NCBI RefSeq assembly: GCF_000702625.1
Contig: NZ_JNIS01000001.1
Location: forward strand, 2,050,001-2,114,000
Origin: Exiguobacterium oxidotolerans JCM 12280
Lineage (GTDB): Bacteria > Bacillota > Bacilli > Exiguobacteriales > Exiguobacteriaceae
Length of the DNA stretch: 64,000 nt
Direction of reading: 5' to 3'
In this document: positions 1 to 13,432 of the stretch, in pieces
How positions within the stretch are numbered: the first letter of the stretch is position 1
Layout of the letters: each line of letters begins with the position of its first letter
The notes under the pieces: generated by a model
What the model saw: only the letters and a program-made list of their open reading frames with translations
Database searches by the model: none
Told to the model about the DNA's origin: nothing
Translations under genes and position numbers: made by a program

Positions 1-2523
<2,523 letters not shown>

Positions 2524-2573
2524 TCTAGCAGATGATTGTTGATGACTTCAGTTTTGAGGGCGCGAGCCCTGTC

Positions 2574-2690
<117 letters not shown>

Positions 2691-2693
2691 AAA

Positions 2694-2734
2694 CGGTGGT
2701 TCTGGAGCATACGCTCAAGGGCCGCCGCTTTTTT
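2694..2734 (+). terminator. rRNA operon terminator
   Basis: A ten-pair stem (CGGTGGTTCT with AGGGCCGCCG, some G-U pairs) with a small inner GAGC/GCTC hairpin is followed by six T. It sits directly after the 5S gene and is the expected intrinsic terminator of the rRNA operon. Confidence 0.9.
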
Positions 2735-2808
2735 ATGGACTTTTTTTGTATCTTGCGAATTTTTTCAATGATACATGACTTATATAATAAGGAAGGAACG
2801 TGACACAC

Positions 2809-3009
2809 ATGGCAAAAAAACAAAAACTTCGAGTGGCTGTTGAAGAGAATGAAACAATCAGCGACTGCCTCGATCGGATTGATGCCATGGGTTATCGTCC
2901 GACTGTTCGACGTGAAGAACCGATTTTTGGATTAGATGCGAATGAAGAACCTTATCCGATTCGCCAACAGATCATTTTTGACTGTAAAGCGAAAACAGAA
3001 TCTGACTGA
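2809..3009 (+). CDS. yebG: NETI-motif protein (YebG-like)
   Basis: A 66-residue protein containing the sequence ENETISDCLDRI near residues 14-25, the hallmark of the small NETI-motif family found upstream of purE in bacilli (YebG in B. subtilis). Its function is not known. There is no signal peptide or membrane segment, and the N terminus is lysine-rich. The ATG at 2809 is chosen because a GTG at 2800 would lie only three bases from the AAGGAAGG ribosome site. A TATAAT-like box lies near 2783, just upstream. A strong terminator follows, so it is a single-gene unit between the rRNA and purine operons. The family call rests on the motif and on the conserved position. Confidence 0.85.
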   Translation: MAKKQKLRVAVEENETISDCLDRIDAMGYRPTVRREEPIFGLDANEEPYPIRQQIIFDCKAKTESD

Positions 3010-3109
3010 TTTCTTTAGACGCTCGCCTCCGGATTATTTGTCTCTGACAGAGGTACGTAGCTCAAGATATGTATCAGAACGTCACGACCGAGAAGAACAG
3101 GTATAGAAG

Positions 3110-3152
3110 ACGCCGATGACTCCGTATGAAAAACGGGGTCATCGGCGTTTTT
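3110..3152 (+). terminator. terminator after the NETI-motif gene
   Basis: A stem of about 15 pairs (ACGCCGATGACTCCGT against ACGGGGTCATCGGCGT, with one wobble) and a short loop, then five T. It lies about 100 bp after the NETI-motif gene. The bases between (3010-3109) show no open frame or structure I can name. Confidence 0.88.
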
Positions 3153-3260
3153 GCTTACAAAAATGAACCGTCCGTTCCTCAAATAGAGGTTAGAGCAACG
3201 TCTGAGTCAGCCGTGGATCGGTCAATCATCCCAGTTCAGCAAACTATATTTTTTAACTAC

Positions 3261-3305
3261 AGGCTAAGGTGAAGTTCACGCAACCGTGATACTTTGCCTT
3301 TTTTT
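3261..3305 (+). terminator. orphan hairpin with T-run
   Basis: AGGC...TCACG pairs with CGTGA...GCCT around the loop CAAC, with an unpaired bulge on each side, and is followed by seven T. It looks like an intrinsic terminator but no gene ends just before it, since the NETI gene already has its own terminator at 3110. It may end an unannotated short transcript from 3153-3260, or be chance. Confidence 0.45.
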
Positions 3306-3369
3306 GTACAATCAATAGCAAAAATTCCGAATGCAATTAAAAAATGCATGAGCTAATTGTATATAAAGA

Positions 3370-3403
3370 CGAACAATAAATTTTCAGATAATTAAATTGT
3401 TCG
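3370..3403. promoter_or_regulatory. PurBox pair (PurR operator)
   Basis: CGAACAAT at 3370-3377 and its exact inverse ATTGTTCG at 3396-3403 are separated by 18 bp. This matches the paired PurBox arrangement recognised by the PurR repressor of Bacillus and relatives, which senses PRPP. It lies directly upstream of the putative -35 box of the purine operon, where PurR binding would block initiation. Confidence 0.88.
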
Positions 3404-3410
3404 CCTTTGG

Positions 3411-3440
3411 TTGACGGATGCTTCCTTGTCTTGTTAAGAT
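3411..3440 (+). promoter_or_regulatory. putative purine operon promoter
   Basis: TTGACG (3411-3416) and TAAGAT (3435-3440) with an 18-bp spacer form a sigma-A-like promoter. It sits between the PurBox pair and the riboswitch, which is the expected position. The -10 box is a weak match. Confidence 0.65.
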
Positions 3441-3469
3441 GAAGGCGTGATAGGAAGATTGAATATAAC

Positions 3470-3540
3470 ACCTCGTATAATAGCAGGGATATGGCTTGCA
3501 AGTTTCTACCCGACGACCCTAAATCGTTGGACTATGGGGT
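3470..3540 (+). ncRNA. purine riboswitch aptamer, guanine type
   Basis: The three-way junction of the purine aptamer is clear. P1 is ACCTCGTA (3470-3477) with TATGGGGT (3533-3540). The core has TATAAT, the P2 arm, GTTTCTACC and the P3 arm. The specificity base lies in GGACTATGG; this C corresponds to C74 of the B. subtilis xpt aptamer, which binds guanine or hypoxanthine, whereas adenine aptamers have T. The P1 3' strand GGGGTATA (3536-3543) can instead pair with TATACCCT (3579-3586), giving an antiterminator that would break the terminator stem at 3584. Ligand binding should therefore switch the pur operon off. Confidence 0.95.
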
Positions 3541-3583
3541 ATATGGATGTTCGTCGATCGTTCTTTGGCGTACCTTTTTATAC

Positions 3584-3621
3584 CCTAAGCCACCCTTTTA
3601 GTCGTGGTTTGGGCTTTTTTT
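3584..3621 (+). terminator. riboswitch-controlled terminator before purE
   Basis: CCTAAGCCAC pairs over ten positions with GTGGTTTGGG and is followed by CTTTTTTT. The 5' strand overlaps the TATACCCT segment that can pair with the aptamer P1 strand, so terminator and antiterminator exclude each other. Confidence 0.92.
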
Positions 3622-3645
3622 ATGCAAAAAGAGGAGGAGACGAAG

Positions 3646-4137
3646 ATGAGTAATGTGGAAATCGGCGTTATTATGGGAAGCCAGTCTGACTGGTCAACAA
3701 TGAAAGCGACATGTGATGTACTCGATCAGCTGAACATTCGGTACGAAAAGAAAGTGGTCTCGGCCCACCGAACACCGGACTTAATGTTCCGTTACGCAGA
3801 AACAGCGCGCGAACGAGGACTGAAGCTCATTGTTGCAGGAGCGGGTGGGGCAGCCCACTTGCCAGGAATGGTGGCAGCGAAAACAACACTCCCCGTCATC
3901 GGGGTTCCGATTAAAAGCAAAGCTCTTCAAGGGATTGATTCCTTACTCTCGATCGTCCAGATGCCGGGTGGTGTGCCTGTCGCTACGGTTGCAATCGGTG
4001 AGGCGGGGGCAAAGAACGCCGGATTACTGGCAGCACAAATTCTTGGAACAGTGGACGAGCGGGTTGCGCGAGCACTCGACCATATGCGCGTCGAACTAGA
4101 AGGACAAGTCATCGCTTCCGAGGTGCATCTGACATGA
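3646..4137 (+). CDS. purE: N5-carboxyaminoimidazole ribonucleotide mutase PurE
   Basis: A 163-residue class I PurE that converts N5-CAIR to CAIR in de novo purine synthesis, after PurK. Seen are the CAIR-binding GSQSDW (11-16), SAHRTPD (39-45) and the [11 protein letters not shown] loop typical of the family. The ATG at 3646 follows the ribosome site GAGGAGGA. An in-frame GTG upstream at 3604 lies inside the attenuator hairpin and is rejected. First gene of the 12-gene purine operon, overlapping purK by four bases (ATGA), which implies translational coupling. Length is normal. Confidence 0.97.
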   Translation: MSNVEIGVIMGSQSDWSTMKATCDVLDQLNIRYEKKVVSAHRTPDLMFRYAETARERGLKLIVAGAGGAAHLPGMVAAKTTLPVIGVPIKSKALQGIDSLLSIVQMPGGVPVATVAIGEAGAKNAGLLAAQILGTVDERVARALDHMRVELEGQVIASEVHLT

Positions 4138-5237
4138 AGAAGATTGGCATCTTAGGTGGCGGTCAGCTCGGACGGATGATGGCATTATCGGCACGCGAAA
4201 TGGGATATGAACTCCTGACACTCGATCCGACGGAAAATGCACCGTGCGCGCAAATCACGGATCAGCAAATCGTCGCAGACTTCACGGATGTTGAAGCAGC
4301 AAAGCGTCTAGCGCAAGAATCAGATGTCGTCACGTACGAATTCGAGAACATCTCGCACGAAGTCGCGATGGCAATCGGTGATAAGCTGGTCCACGGGACA
4401 GAGTTGTTGTTTCAGACGCAACACCGGATCCGGGAAAAAGAGATGATTGAACGACATGGTTATCAGGTCGCACCGTATCATGCTGTCCATACCGTTGCAG
4501 ACTTGAAAGAAGCAAGTGAACGATTAGGATTACCTTTCGTCCTGAAGACGGCTCGCTTCGGTTATGACGGAAAAGGGCAGACGGTCATTCGGACAACAGC
4601 TGATTTAACAGGTGCCATTGAAACGTTCGAACCAACCGAATACGTCGCTGAAAAATGGTTGCCGTTTGATCAAGAAATTTCCGTCATCGTCACACGGAGC
4701 GAACGGGAAACGCGTGTCTTTCCAGTCAGCGAAAACATTCACCGGGACAACATACTCCATTTGTCGATCGTTCCGGCCCGCATTTCAAGTGAGCTGTCAC
4801 AACAGGCAATTGATTTGGCAACGAACATTGCTGAAGCAGTCGGCTTGATTGGGACGCTCGCGATCGAACTCTTTGTTGTCGGTTCAGAAATCATCGTCAA
4901 TGAACTGGCGCCACGCCCACATAACTCGGGGCACTATTCCATCGATGCGTGTGAGACGTCACAGTTCGAACAGCACATCCGTGCCATCTGTGGGCTCCCG
5001 CTCGGTGATACCCGCCTGACGACACCGGTCGTCATGGCGAACATCCTAGGTCAACATGTCACAGCATTATCCGAGGAACAACATACATTATCGGCACGGA
5101 CGAAAGTCCACTTATATGGAAAGCAGGAAGCGAAGACAGGACGGAAGATGGGGCATTTGAACATCTTAGCGGATTCAGTCGAAGAAGCCTTAGCCGAAGT
5201 CGAGCGCCTGCAAATCTGGAAGGAGACGGTTAGATGA
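4134..5237 (+). CDS. purK: N5-carboxyaminoimidazole ribonucleotide synthase PurK
   Basis: A 367-residue ATP-grasp enzyme that carboxylates AIR to N5-CAIR using ATP and bicarbonate, feeding PurE. The N-terminal GGGQLGRM (8-15) and the C-terminal ATP-grasp segment [18 protein letters not shown] are family hallmarks. Start and stop overlap purE and purB by ATGA junctions, so the order purE-purK-purB is tightly coupled. Length is normal and no defect is seen. Confidence 0.97.
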   Translation: MKKIGILGGGQLGRMMALSAREMGYELLTLDPTENAPCAQITDQQIVADFTDVEAAKRLAQESDVVTYEFENISHEVAMAIGDKLVHGTELLFQTQHRIREKEMIERHGYQVAPYHAVHTVADLKEASERLGLPFVLKTARFGYDGKGQTVIRTTADLTGAIETFEPTEYVAEKWLPFDQEISVIVTRSERETRVFPVSENIHRDNILHLSIVPARISSELSQQAIDLATNIAEAVGLIGTLAIELFVVGSEIIVNELAPRPHNSGHYSIDACETSQFEQHIRAICGLPLGDTRLTTPVVMANILGQHVTALSEEQHTLSARTKVHLYGKQEAKTGRKMGHLNILADSVEEALAEVERLQIWKETVR

Positions 5238-6529
5238 TCGAACGGTATACACGACCTGAGATGAAAGCGATTTGGACAGAACAGAATAAATTTGAGGCTT
5301 GGTTGAAAGTCGAAATCTTAGCCTGTGAAGCGTGGAGTGAGCTTGGTGTCATTCCAAAAGAAGATGTGAAACTCCTTTGGGACAATGCCTCGTTTGATGT
5401 CAACCGCATCAATGAAATCGAGCAAGAAACACGCCATGACGTCATCGCCTTTACACGCGCTGTATCGGAGACGCTTGGTGAAGAACGTAAATGGGTCCAT
5501 TACGGACTGACGTCAACGGATGTCGTCGATACGGCACTCTCGTATCTGTTGAAGCAAGCAAACGATATTCTCGCAGCGGATCTTGACCGCTTCATCGAGA
5601 TCTTAAAAGTCAAAGCGAACGAACATAAATACACGGTCATGATGGGACGGACGCACGGTGTCCACGCCGAACCGACGACATTCGGTCTGAAGCTTGCCTT
5701 GTGGTACGAAGAGATGAAACGGAACAAAGTCCGCTTCGACGCTGCACGTGAGACCGTCGAATACGGAAAAATGTCAGGTGCGGTCGGAACGTTTGCGAAC
5801 ATCGACCCGTTCATCGAAAAATATGTCTGTGAGAAGCTTGGCACGAAACCGGCTCCGGTCTCGACGCAAACCCTGCAGCGTGATCGTCATGCCCATTACA
5901 TGTCGACTATCGCGTTAATCGCAACATCGATTGAGAAGATGGCGACGGAAATTCGTGGTCTTCAAAAAACCGAAACGCGGGAAGTCGAAGAATTTTTCGC
6001 GAAAGGTCAAAAAGGATCATCCGCGATGCCACATAAACGTAACCCGATCGGTTCAGAAAACATGACAGGGCTTGCCCGAGTCATTCGTGGACACATGGTG
6101 ACGGCTTACGAAAACGTCTCGCTTTGGCACGAACGGGACATTTCCCATTCGTCTGCGGAGCGGATCATTCTGCCGGACGCAACCGGTTTACTCAACTATA
6201 TGTTGAACCGGTTCGGTAACATCGTCAAAAACTTGACGGTCTTCCCGGAAAACATGAAACGCAACATGGACCGGACATTTGGTGTCATCTTCTCCGGACA
6301 CGTCTTACTCGCTTTGATTGAAAAAGGCTGGTCGCGTGAAGCCGCGTACGACTTCGTCCAACCACGGGCGATGCAAGCATGGGAAGAACAAATCATGTTC
6401 CGTGACTTGTTATGGCAGGAACAAGAGATTCAACAACTCTTTACAGAAGCAGAACTCGATGCTTGTTTTGATCCGACGTATCATACGAGCCGGGTCGATG
6501 AAATTTTTGAACGGTGTGGCTTGAACTAA
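5234..6529 (+). CDS. purB: adenylosuccinate lyase PurB
   Basis: A 431-residue fumarase/aspartase superfamily enzyme. It releases fumarate from SAICAR in inosinate synthesis and from adenylosuccinate in AMP synthesis. Visible are [19 protein letters not shown] (about 138-147) and the signature loop [10 protein letters not shown] (about 261-270) with the catalytic serine region. It overlaps purK by ATGA. About 60 bp of non-coding sequence separates it from purC, where GACGGGG/CCCCGTC (6538-6556) can form a small hairpin without a T-run. Confidence 0.97.
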   Translation: MIERYTRPEMKAIWTEQNKFEAWLKVEILACEAWSELGVIPKEDVKLLWDNASFDVNRINEIEQETRHDVIAFTRAVSETLGEERKWVHYGLTSTDVVDTALSYLLKQANDILAADLDRFIEILKVKANEHKYTVMMGRTHGVHAEPTTFGLKLALWYEEMKRNKVRFDAARETVEYGKMSGAVGTFANIDPFIEKYVCEKLGTKPAPVSTQTLQRDRHAHYMSTIALIATSIEKMATEIRGLQKTETREVEEFFAKGQKGSSAMPHKRNPIGSENMTGLARVIRGHMVTAYENVSLWHERDISHSSAERIILPDATGLLNYMLNRFGNIVKNLTVFPENMKRNMDRTFGVIFSGHVLLALIEKGWSREAAYDFVQPRAMQAWEEQIMFRDLLWQEQEIQQLFTEAELDACFDPTYHTSRVDEIFERCGLN

Positions 6530-6588
6530 TCAACCTGAGACGGGGCATTGTCCCCGTCTACATCTTAGGATCTTGGGGGACGAAAGCA

Positions 6589-7296
6589 ATGCAACCACTT
6601 TATGAAGGTAAGGCTAAACGATTATACACGACGCAGGAGCAGGACGTGCTCCGCATCGTCTACAAGGACGAAGCGACAGCATTTAATGGAGAGAAAAAAG
6701 CAGAGTTTGCAGGTAAAGGTGAACTGAACAACCGCTTGACGAGTCACTTCTTTGAAGTACTTGAAGCGGCCGATATTCCGACCCATTTCATTGAACGCAT
6801 TTCCGAGCGCGAACAGCTCGTACGCCGTGTCACCATCATTCCACTCGAAGTCGTCGTCCGCAATGTCGTCGCCGGAAGCCTCAGCAAACGGCTTGGGATT
6901 GAAGAAGGAACGGTGCTCGAAACACCAATCGTTGAGTTTTATTATAAAGATGATAGCTTAGGCGATCCGCTCGTCACCCGTGCACACATCAATTTACTGA
7001 AGATTGCGACTACGGAAGAGCTCGATTTACTTGAACAAGAAGCGAACCGCGTCAATGCCGTCTTACGTCCGTACTTTGACGAAAAGGGAATCACGCTCGT
7101 CGATTTCAAACTCGAATACGGCAAAACACCGACCGGCGAAATTCTGCTGGCTGACGAAATTTCACCGGATACATGCCGTCTGTGGGATAAAGAAACGGGA
7201 GAGCACCTCGATAAAGATGTCTTCCGTCGCAACATCGGATCACTCATCGACACGTACCAAACACTATTCAATCGCCTAGGGGGAAACACACAATGA
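6589..7296 (+). CDS. purC: SAICAR synthetase PurC
   Basis: A 235-residue phosphoribosylaminoimidazole-succinocarboxamide synthase, joining aspartate to CAIR with ATP. Seen are LYEGKAKRLY (4-13), the conserved VVVRNVVAGSLSKRLG region, FKLEYGK and LLADEISPDTCRLWD. The start at 6589 follows a GGGGGA ribosome site; the open frame runs back to 6514 inside the end of purB, but that extension has no family similarity. It overlaps purS by ATGA. Confidence 0.97.
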   Translation: MQPLYEGKAKRLYTTQEQDVLRIVYKDEATAFNGEKKAEFAGKGELNNRLTSHFFEVLEAADIPTHFIERISEREQLVRRVTIIPLEVVVRNVVAGSLSKRLGIEEGTVLETPIVEFYYKDDSLGDPLVTRAHINLLKIATTEELDLLEQEANRVNAVLRPYFDEKGITLVDFKLEYGKTPTGEILLADEISPDTCRLWDKETGEHLDKDVFRRNIGSLIDTYQTLFNRLGGNTQ

Positions 7297-7541
7297 AAAA
7301 AGTCATCGTATCGATCGCATTACGGGAAAGCATTTTAGATCCACAAGGAGTCGCTGTCAAAGGTGGTCTTGCGCAACTCGGTTTTATGGGTGTCGAAGAA
7401 GTCCGGATCGGAAAACGAATCGAACTGCTCGTCTCGGATGAAACGACGGACACGATGATTCATGACATGTGCCAAAAGCTCCTCGTCAACACGGTGATGG
7501 AAGACTATCGTTTTGAAGTAGAAGAGGTGACGACGGCATGA
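7293..7541 (+). CDS. purS: FGAM synthase subunit PurS
   Basis: An 82-residue PurS, the small structural subunit that docks PurQ onto PurL so that ammonia can pass between their active sites. The sequence has the expected N-terminal beta strand, the segment [17 protein letters not shown] and a C-terminal strand. It lies between purC and purQ with four-base overlaps on both sides, the classic purSQL arrangement of Gram-positives. Confidence 0.96.
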   Translation: MKKVIVSIALRESILDPQGVAVKGGLAQLGFMGVEEVRIGKRIELLVSDETTDTMIHDMCQKLLVNTVMEDYRFEVEEVTTA

Positions 7542-8221
7542 AGTTCGCGGTCATCGTCTTTCCAGGATCGAACTGTGATTTAGATATGTACCACGCCGTT
7601 AAGGATGCGCTCGGTGAGGAAGCGGACTATGTCTTCCATACCGAAACGTCACTTGAAGGATACGATGGTGTCCTGCTTCCGGGCGGTTTCTCATACGGAG
7701 ACTATCTCCGCTGCGGCGCAATCGCCCAGTTTTCACCAATCATGGAGGAAGTGAAACGATTTGCAGCAGAAGGGAAAACCGTTCTTGGTGTCTGTAACGG
7801 CTTCCAGATTCTTGTCGAAGCGGGTCTTCTCCCGGGCGTCTTACACCGCAATACCGGACTGAAGTTCATGTGCCGGACAGTCGAACTGAAGGTCGAAAAT
7901 CACCAGACACGTTTCACGTCAGATTATGCACCAGGCGAAACGATTTCGATTCCAATCGCCCACGGGGAAGGAAACTACTACTGTGACGACGCCACGTACG
8001 CGATGTTGCAGACGAATCAACAGATTGCCTTCACATACGTCGACAATCCGAACGGATCGCGCGGCGATATCGCAGGGATTACGAATAAAGCAGGAAATGT
8101 GCTCGGGATGATGCCACACCCGGAGCGTGCTGTCGAAATGCTGACAGGCGGAACAGATGGACTTAAGTTATTCACTTCACTCGTCAAACAGGGGGCCCAC
8201 CATGTTAAAACAACAGTCTGA
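7538..8221 (+). CDS. purQ: FGAM synthase glutaminase subunit PurQ
   Basis: A 227-residue class I glutamine amidotransferase that supplies ammonia to PurL. The nucleophile Cys86 is in GVCNGFQ, and His194 with Glu196 in MPHPE complete the triad. [12 protein letters not shown], the family's oxyanion region, is present. It overlaps purS at its start and purL at its end (20 bp), consistent with stoichiometric synthesis of the PurSQL complex. Confidence 0.97.
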   Translation: MKFAVIVFPGSNCDLDMYHAVKDALGEEADYVFHTETSLEGYDGVLLPGGFSYGDYLRCGAIAQFSPIMEEVKRFAAEGKTVLGVCNGFQILVEAGLLPGVLHRNTGLKFMCRTVELKVENHQTRFTSDYAPGETISIPIAHGEGNYYCDDATYAMLQTNQQIAFTYVDNPNGSRGDIAGITNKAGNVLGMMPHPERAVEMLTGGTDGLKLFTSLVKQGAHHVKTTV

Positions 8222-10421
8222 ACCAACGATTGAGCAAATTCAGGAGCAACGGATTTATGCGACGATGGGACTTAGCGACGCGGAGTACCAGATGGTCGTC
8301 GACTTACTCGGCCGTCAACCGAACTATACGGAAACAGGACTCTTCTCCGTCATGTGGTCAGAACACTGTTCGTACAAAACATCAAAACCGGTCTTACGTC
8401 AGTTTCCGACGACCGGTCCCCGCGTCTTGCAAGGACCAGGTGAAGGCGCAGGTGTCGTCGATATCGGTGATGATCAAGCGGTCGTCTTTAAGATTGAAAG
8501 TCATAATCACCCGTCAGCCGTCGAACCGTACCAAGGGGCAGCAACGGGTGTCGGTGGGATTATCCGCGATATCTTTTCAATGGGAGCCCGTCCTGTCGCG
8601 TTGATGAACTCGCTTCGTTTCGGACATCTCGGGACACCACGCGTCAATCAGTTGTTTGAACAAGTCGTCGCCGGGATTGCCGGATACGGCAACTGCGTCG
8701 GGATTCCGACGATTGGTGGAGAAGTCGGTTTCGACCGTTCGTATGAAGGAAACCCACTCGTCAATGCGATGTGTATCGGCTTGATCAACCACAAAGATAT
8801 TCAAAAAGGTCTTGCGAAAGGTGCCGGGAACTCGGTCATGTACGTCGGTGCGGCAACCGGGCGTGACGGCATCCATGGTGCGACCTTTGCTTCAGAGGAT
8901 CTCGGGGAGGATACGGAAGCAAAACGTCCGGCTGTTCAAGTCGGTGACCCATTCATGGAGAAGTTATTGATTGAAGCCTGTCTCGAAATCGTCGGCCATC
9001 CGGCACTCGTCGGGATGCAGGACATGGGCGCAGCCGGATTGACCTCGTCGTCAGCCGAAATGGCGTCGAAAGCCGGTATGGGGATTGAAATGCACCTTGA
9101 TGATGTCCCGCAACGTGAAACAGGCATGACTGCTTACGAAATGATGTTATCGGAATCGCAGGAACGGATGTTGCTCGTCGTCGAGCGCGGACGGGAAGCG
9201 GAAATCGAAGCGATCGTCAGCAAATGGGGCTTACATGCCGTTCATGTCGGCGAAGTCATCGAAGAAAAGGTCCTTCGTCTTGTCCAGCACGGAACGATCG
9301 TCGCTGAAGTACCGGTCGATGCCCTTGCGGAAGAAGCACCAGTCTATCAGAAGCCATCGCGCGTTCCGGCCTACTACGAAGAGTTCCAGGCGATGGAAGA
9401 GACATTACCGGTCGTCGAGGATGTCGTCGAAACGTGGCGTGCCTTACTCAAACAACCGACGATCGCGTCAAAACGTTGGGTCTACGATCAGTACGATCAT
9501 ATGGTTCAAACGTCAACCGTCGTTGCACCGGGTTCCGATGCAGCCGTCATTCGTGTCCGTGGCACGAACAAAGCGCTCGCGATGACGACCGACTGTAACA
9601 GCCGTTTCGTTTACCTCGATCCGTTCGTCGGTGGTCAGATCGCCGTCGCCGAAGCCGCGCGCAACATCGTCGCAAGCGGAGCAACACCACTTGCGATCAC
9701 GGATTGCCTGAACTTCGGGAATCCGGATAAACCGGAAGGCTTCTGGCAACTCGAACAAGCGACGGCCGGAATGGCTGAAGCCTGCCGTGTGCTTGAGACA
9801 CCGGTCATCGGTGGAAACGTTTCGCTCTACAACGAATCAGCCGGTAAAGCCGTCCACCCGACGCCGGTCGTCGGAATGGTCGGGTTACATGATCAGACCG
9901 ACTGGATCACGACACAACACGTCAAGCAAGCAGGTGACGCAATCTACGTGCTCGGTGAGACGTTACCGGAGTTCGGCGGCAGTGAACTCCAATACATGCA
10001 ATTCGAAAAATCATTCGGGAAAGCACCACGCATCGATTTGAACGTCGAACAAACCCGTTTACGGGCCTTACAATCAGCCGTTCAGGCAGGGCTCGTCACA
10101 GCCATCCATGATGTCGCGGAAGGTGGACTTGCCGTCGCCTTGGCAGAAATGACATTCGGAACGACGCTCGGTCTCGACGTGACGTTTGAAGGACCGGCGT
10201 TACATCTCTTCAGTGAATCACAATCCCGGTTCGTCGTATCGGTGAAACCGGAGCACGAGGCAGCTTTCGTCGAACAGACAGGTGCTGAAAAACTAGGTCA
10301 CGTCACAGCAGAGGATTCGATTCAAATACAGACAACGGACACACTCATCGAAGCAACACGTTCAACACTGCAAGCCGACTGGGAAGGGGCGATCGCGTGT
10401 TATATGACATCAAAGGATTAA
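8202..10421 (+). CDS. purL: FGAM synthase large subunit PurL
   Basis: A 739-residue small-type PurL that converts FGAR to FGAM with ATP and ammonia from PurQ. Seen are [11 protein letters not shown] near residue 50, [26 protein letters not shown] and GAATGVGG, followed by the duplicated AIRS-like halves ([23 protein letters not shown]). The glutaminase domain of the large PurL type is absent, as expected with separate PurQ and PurS. The ATG at 8202 follows a GGGGG site within the end of purQ; the open frame upstream is discarded. Confidence 0.97.
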   Translation: MLKQQSEPTIEQIQEQRIYATMGLSDAEYQMVVDLLGRQPNYTETGLFSVMWSEHCSYKTSKPVLRQFPTTGPRVLQGPGEGAGVVDIGDDQAVVFKIESHNHPSAVEPYQGAATGVGGIIRDIFSMGARPVALMNSLRFGHLGTPRVNQLFEQVVAGIAGYGNCVGIPTIGGEVGFDRSYEGNPLVNAMCIGLINHKDIQKGLAKGAGNSVMYVGAATGRDGIHGATFASEDLGEDTEAKRPAVQVGDPFMEKLLIEACLEIVGHPALVGMQDMGAAGLTSSSAEMASKAGMGIEMHLDDVPQRETGMTAYEMMLSESQERMLLVVERGREAEIEAIVSKWGLHAVHVGEVIEEKVLRLVQHGTIVAEVPVDALAEEAPVYQKPSRVPAYYEEFQAMEETLPVVEDVVETWRALLKQPTIASKRWVYDQYDHMVQTSTVVAPGSDAAVIRVRGTNKALAMTTDCNSRFVYLDPFVGGQIAVAEAARNIVASGATPLAITDCLNFGNPDKPEGFWQLEQATAGMAEACRVLETPVIGGNVSLYNESAGKAVHPTPVVGMVGLHDQTDWITTQHVKQAGDAIYVLGETLPEFGGSELQYMQFEKSFGKAPRIDLNVEQTRLRALQSAVQAGLVTAIHDVAEGGLAVALAEMTFGTTLGLDVTFEGPALHLFSESQSRFVVSVKPEHEAAFVEQTGAEKLGHVTAEDSIQIQTTDTLIEATRSTLQADWEGAIACYMTSKD

Positions 10422-11806
10422 ATGAAGAGTGTGGGGTATTCGGGATTTTCGGACAACCGGAAGCGGCACAACTTGCGTATTATGGTCTCCACAGTCTGCA
10501 ACACCGGGGGCAGGAGGGCGCAGGAATCGTCGCGAGCGACGGCAACCTGCTTCTCCCGCACCGGGGACAAGGACTTGTGACGGAAGTTTTTTCACAAGCG
10601 ACACTCGATTCGTTAGCCGGACAGCATGCGATCGGGCACGTCCGTTACTCGACAGCTGGTGGCAACACGCTCGAGAACACACAACCGCTTCACTTCAAAT
10701 CACGGACGGGTGACTTGGCACTTGCCCATAACGGGAATCTCGTCAATGCCGATTCGTTAAAACATTTACTTGAGGCGGAAGGGGCGATTTTCCAGACGAC
10801 AAGCGATACGGAAGTCGTCGCCCACCTCGTCAAACGGAGTAAATTACCGACACTCGAAGACCGGATTGCCGACAGTCTGGCCCGACTTGTCGGGGCATTC
10901 GCCTTTCTTTTCTTGACGGAAGATACGTTGTACGTCGCCGTCGATCCACACGGTCTGCGCCCGTTATCACTCGGAAAAACACCGGATGGCGGCATCGTCT
11001 TTTCATCGGAGACGTGTGCCTTTGATATCGTCGGGGCCGAGTTCATTCGTGACATCGAGCCGGGGGAGCTCGTGACGATCACGACGTCCGGTATGTCATC
11101 ACGCCAATATATGGAACCGCATGAGCGGGCGATGTGTTCGATGGAATACATCTACTTTTCCCGTCCCGATTCGATGATTGATGGGGTCAATGTCCACACG
11201 GCACGAAAAGCACTTGGCAAAAAGATGTTCGAAGAAGCACCGGTCGAGGCTGATGTCGTCACGGGTGTTCCGGACTCAAGTATCTCCGCTGCGATTGGTT
11301 ATGCGGAAGCGAGCGGCATTCCCTACGAAATGGGATTGATCAAAAACCGTTACGTCGGACGGACGTTTATCCAGCCGTCGCAAGAACTCCGGGAGCGCGG
11401 CGTCAAAATGAAGTTGTCGGCACTCCGTGGTGTCGTCAACGGCAAACGGGTCATCATGGTGGATGATTCGATCGTACGCGGGACGACAAGCCGTCGCATC
11501 GTGGGTCTATTACGCGAAGCGGGAGCGACGGAAGTTCATGTCCGTATCACGGCGCCACCGATTACGAATCCGTGTTATTACGGCATCGATACGTCGTCAA
11601 AAGACGAATTGATTTCCGCCCGATTGACACCAAGTGAGATTTGCCAAGAAATCGGTGCTGACTCACTAGAGTTTCTGACAGTCAACGGAATGGTCAATGC
11701 GATTGACCGTCCGTTTGATGGTCCGTTGAAAGGACAATGTACGGCCTGCTTCACAGGCGAATATCCGACACCAATCGGTGCACTTGAACTAGAAGCCAAA
11801 CTTTGA
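10397..11806 (+). CDS. purF: amidophosphoribosyltransferase PurF
   Basis: A 469-residue enzyme for the first committed step, PRPP plus glutamine to phosphoribosylamine. It begins with GTG at 10397, 25 bp inside purL, behind a GAAGGGG site. The 11-residue propeptide ends before Cys12, the N-terminal nucleophile after processing. Cys247, Cys393, Cys448 and Cys451 match the four [4Fe-4S] ligands of the B. subtilis enzyme, so this is the oxygen-sensitive iron-sulfur type. The PRPP loop [14 protein letters not shown] is at about 352-365. Allosteric inhibition by nucleotides is known for the family. Confidence 0.97.
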   Translation: MLYDIKGLNEECGVFGIFGQPEAAQLAYYGLHSLQHRGQEGAGIVASDGNLLLPHRGQGLVTEVFSQATLDSLAGQHAIGHVRYSTAGGNTLENTQPLHFKSRTGDLALAHNGNLVNADSLKHLLEAEGAIFQTTSDTEVVAHLVKRSKLPTLEDRIADSLARLVGAFAFLFLTEDTLYVAVDPHGLRPLSLGKTPDGGIVFSSETCAFDIVGAEFIRDIEPGELVTITTSGMSSRQYMEPHERAMCSMEYIYFSRPDSMIDGVNVHTARKALGKKMFEEAPVEADVVTGVPDSSISAAIGYAEASGIPYEMGLIKNRYVGRTFIQPSQELRERGVKMKLSALRGVVNGKRVIMVDDSIVRGTTSRRIVGLLREAGATEVHVRITAPPITNPCYYGIDTSSKDELISARLTPSEICQEIGADSLEFLTVNGMVNAIDRPFDGPLKGQCTACFTGEYPTPIGALELEAKL

Positions 11807-11825
11807 ATAGATGGGGGAACAAAGC

Positions 11826-12860
11826 ATGAGTAAACAATACGAAGCAGCAGGTGTTAGCCTGACCGCAGGGTACGAATCCGTATCCCGGATGAAAAAACAC
11901 GTCGCCCGTTCGATGCGGAAGGAAGTCATGACGGGACTCGGAAGTTTCGGTGCAATGTTCGACCTCAGTCAATTGAATTTAAAAGAACCGGTGCTCGTCA
12001 GCGGGACAGATGGTGTTGGAACGAAGTTAAAACTTGCCTTCGCCCTCGACCAACACGATACAATCGGGATTGATTGTGTCGCGATGTGTGTCAATGACAT
12101 CATCGTCCAGGGTGCAGAACCGCTCTATTTCCTCGATTATATCGCGCTCGGCAAAGCCATTCCGGCGAAAATCGAACGGATTGTCGCCGGTGTCGCCGAA
12201 GGCTGTGTCCAGTCCGGCTGTACGTTAATTGGTGGCGAGACGGCAGAGATGCCAGGGATGTATGCAGACGGTGAGTATGATATTGCCGGTTTTGCCGTCG
12301 GTGCCGTCGAAAAGCAGAAATTGATTACTGGTGAAGGCGTTACACCCGGTGATGTCATTTTAGGGCTCGCGTCGTCAGGGGTTCACTCGAATGGATTTTC
12401 ACTCGTCCGGAAAATCGTCGAAGAGAGTGGTCTCCGCTATGAAGATGAATTGATGATGTTCGGCAGTACGATCGGCAATACGTTACTGATGCCGACCCGG
12501 ATTTACGTCGAAGCGGTCAAAGCAGCACTCGAGACAGAAAAGATTGAAGCGATGGTCCATATCACGGGTGGCGGTTTTTACGAAAACGTTCCACGTGTCC
12601 TCCCGGAAGGATGCGGCGCGACGTTTGATCCGAAAAAGTGGCCGACGTTACCGGTCTTCGATTGGCTTGAACAAGCTGGAAACGTGCCGCGTCACGATAT
12701 GTACAATGTCTTCAACATGGGTATCGGCTACATGATGATCGTCAAACCGGAAGATGTTGATGCCGTCACGGCACGCCTTGCCCGTGAAAATGAAACGGTC
12801 TACACGATCGGGACAGTGACGGATGAACCGGGCGTCCGGATTTTAGGAGTCGACCAATGA
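11826..12860 (+). CDS. purM: AIR synthetase PurM
   Basis: A 344-residue phosphoribosylformylglycinamidine cyclo-ligase that closes the imidazole ring to give AIR. Seen are the N-terminal [28 protein letters not shown], the [11 protein letters not shown] segment and the HITGGGF motif, all conserved in the family. The ATG at 11826 is chosen behind a GGGGGAAC site; an in-frame ATG 15 bp upstream overlaps that site. It overlaps purN by ATGA. Confidence 0.97.
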   Translation: MSKQYEAAGVSLTAGYESVSRMKKHVARSMRKEVMTGLGSFGAMFDLSQLNLKEPVLVSGTDGVGTKLKLAFALDQHDTIGIDCVAMCVNDIIVQGAEPLYFLDYIALGKAIPAKIERIVAGVAEGCVQSGCTLIGGETAEMPGMYADGEYDIAGFAVGAVEKQKLITGEGVTPGDVILGLASSGVHSNGFSLVRKIVEESGLRYEDELMMFGSTIGNTLLMPTRIYVEAVKAALETEKIEAMVHITGGGFYENVPRVLPEGCGATFDPKKWPTLPVFDWLEQAGNVPRHDMYNVFNMGIGYMMIVKPEDVDAVTARLARENETVYTIGTVTDEPGVRILGVDQ

Positions 12861-13432
12861 GACTTGCCTGTTTTGCTTCCGGAAGCGGGAGTAATGTTGA
12901 AGCGTTATTTGAAGCGATTGAGGAAGGACGTTTACAGGCGACGATTGAACTTGTCGTCTGCGATCAAAAAGAGGCGCTCGTCATCGAGCGGGCACGAAGA
13001 CGTGGTTGTGACGTCTTTGTCTTCACAGCCAAGGACTATCCCGATAAACCGTCTTTTGAACGCGAAATCGTCGCCGAACTAGAGCGGCGAGACGTGGAAC
13101 GGATTATCCTAGCCGGATATATGCGGTTGATTGGAGACGTCCTGCTGTCACATTATGCCGGACGAATCGTCAACATCCATCCGTCGCTACTCCCGGCATT
13201 TCCAGGAAAAGATGCGATTGGGCAAGCATTTCGTGGCGGAGTTAAAATCACAGGTGTTACAATTCATATAGTCGATGAAGGGATGGATACGGGACCAATC
13301 ATGGCACAGGAAGCGGTCCGTATCACTGAGGATATGACGCGGGAAACGCTACAGAAAGCGATTCAGCAAGTCGAGCACAGATTGTATCCGCAAGTCATCG
13401 AAGAGTGGATTAAAGAGGGGGCAAATGTATGA
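12857..13432 (+). CDS. purN: GAR transformylase PurN
   Basis: A 191-residue 10-formyltetrahydrofolate-dependent glycinamide ribonucleotide formyltransferase. The catalytic set is visible: Asn106 and His108 in NIHPSLLP, and Asp140 in [10 protein letters not shown]. The N terminus [12 protein letters not shown] is the phosphate-binding loop. It overlaps purM and purH by four bases on each side. Length is normal. Confidence 0.97.
   Translation: MRLACFASGSGSNVEALFEAIEEGRLQATIELVVCDQKEALVIERARRRGCDVFVFTAKDYPDKPSFEREIVAELERRDVERIILAGYMRLIGDVLLSHYAGRIVNIHPSLLPAFPGKDAIGQAFRGGVKITGVTIHIVDEGMDTGPIMAQEAVRITEDMTRETLQKAIQQVEHRLYPQVIEEWIKEGANV

Noticed and set aside
3447-3653. Open frame of 68 codons upstream of purE
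   Set aside because: It runs through the riboswitch aptamer and terminator, and its end overlaps the purE ribosome site; it is not a gene.
10410-10713. Alternative frames of about 90 codons over the start of purF
   Set aside because: They overlap the clearly conserved PurF glutaminase domain in other frames and have no family similarity.
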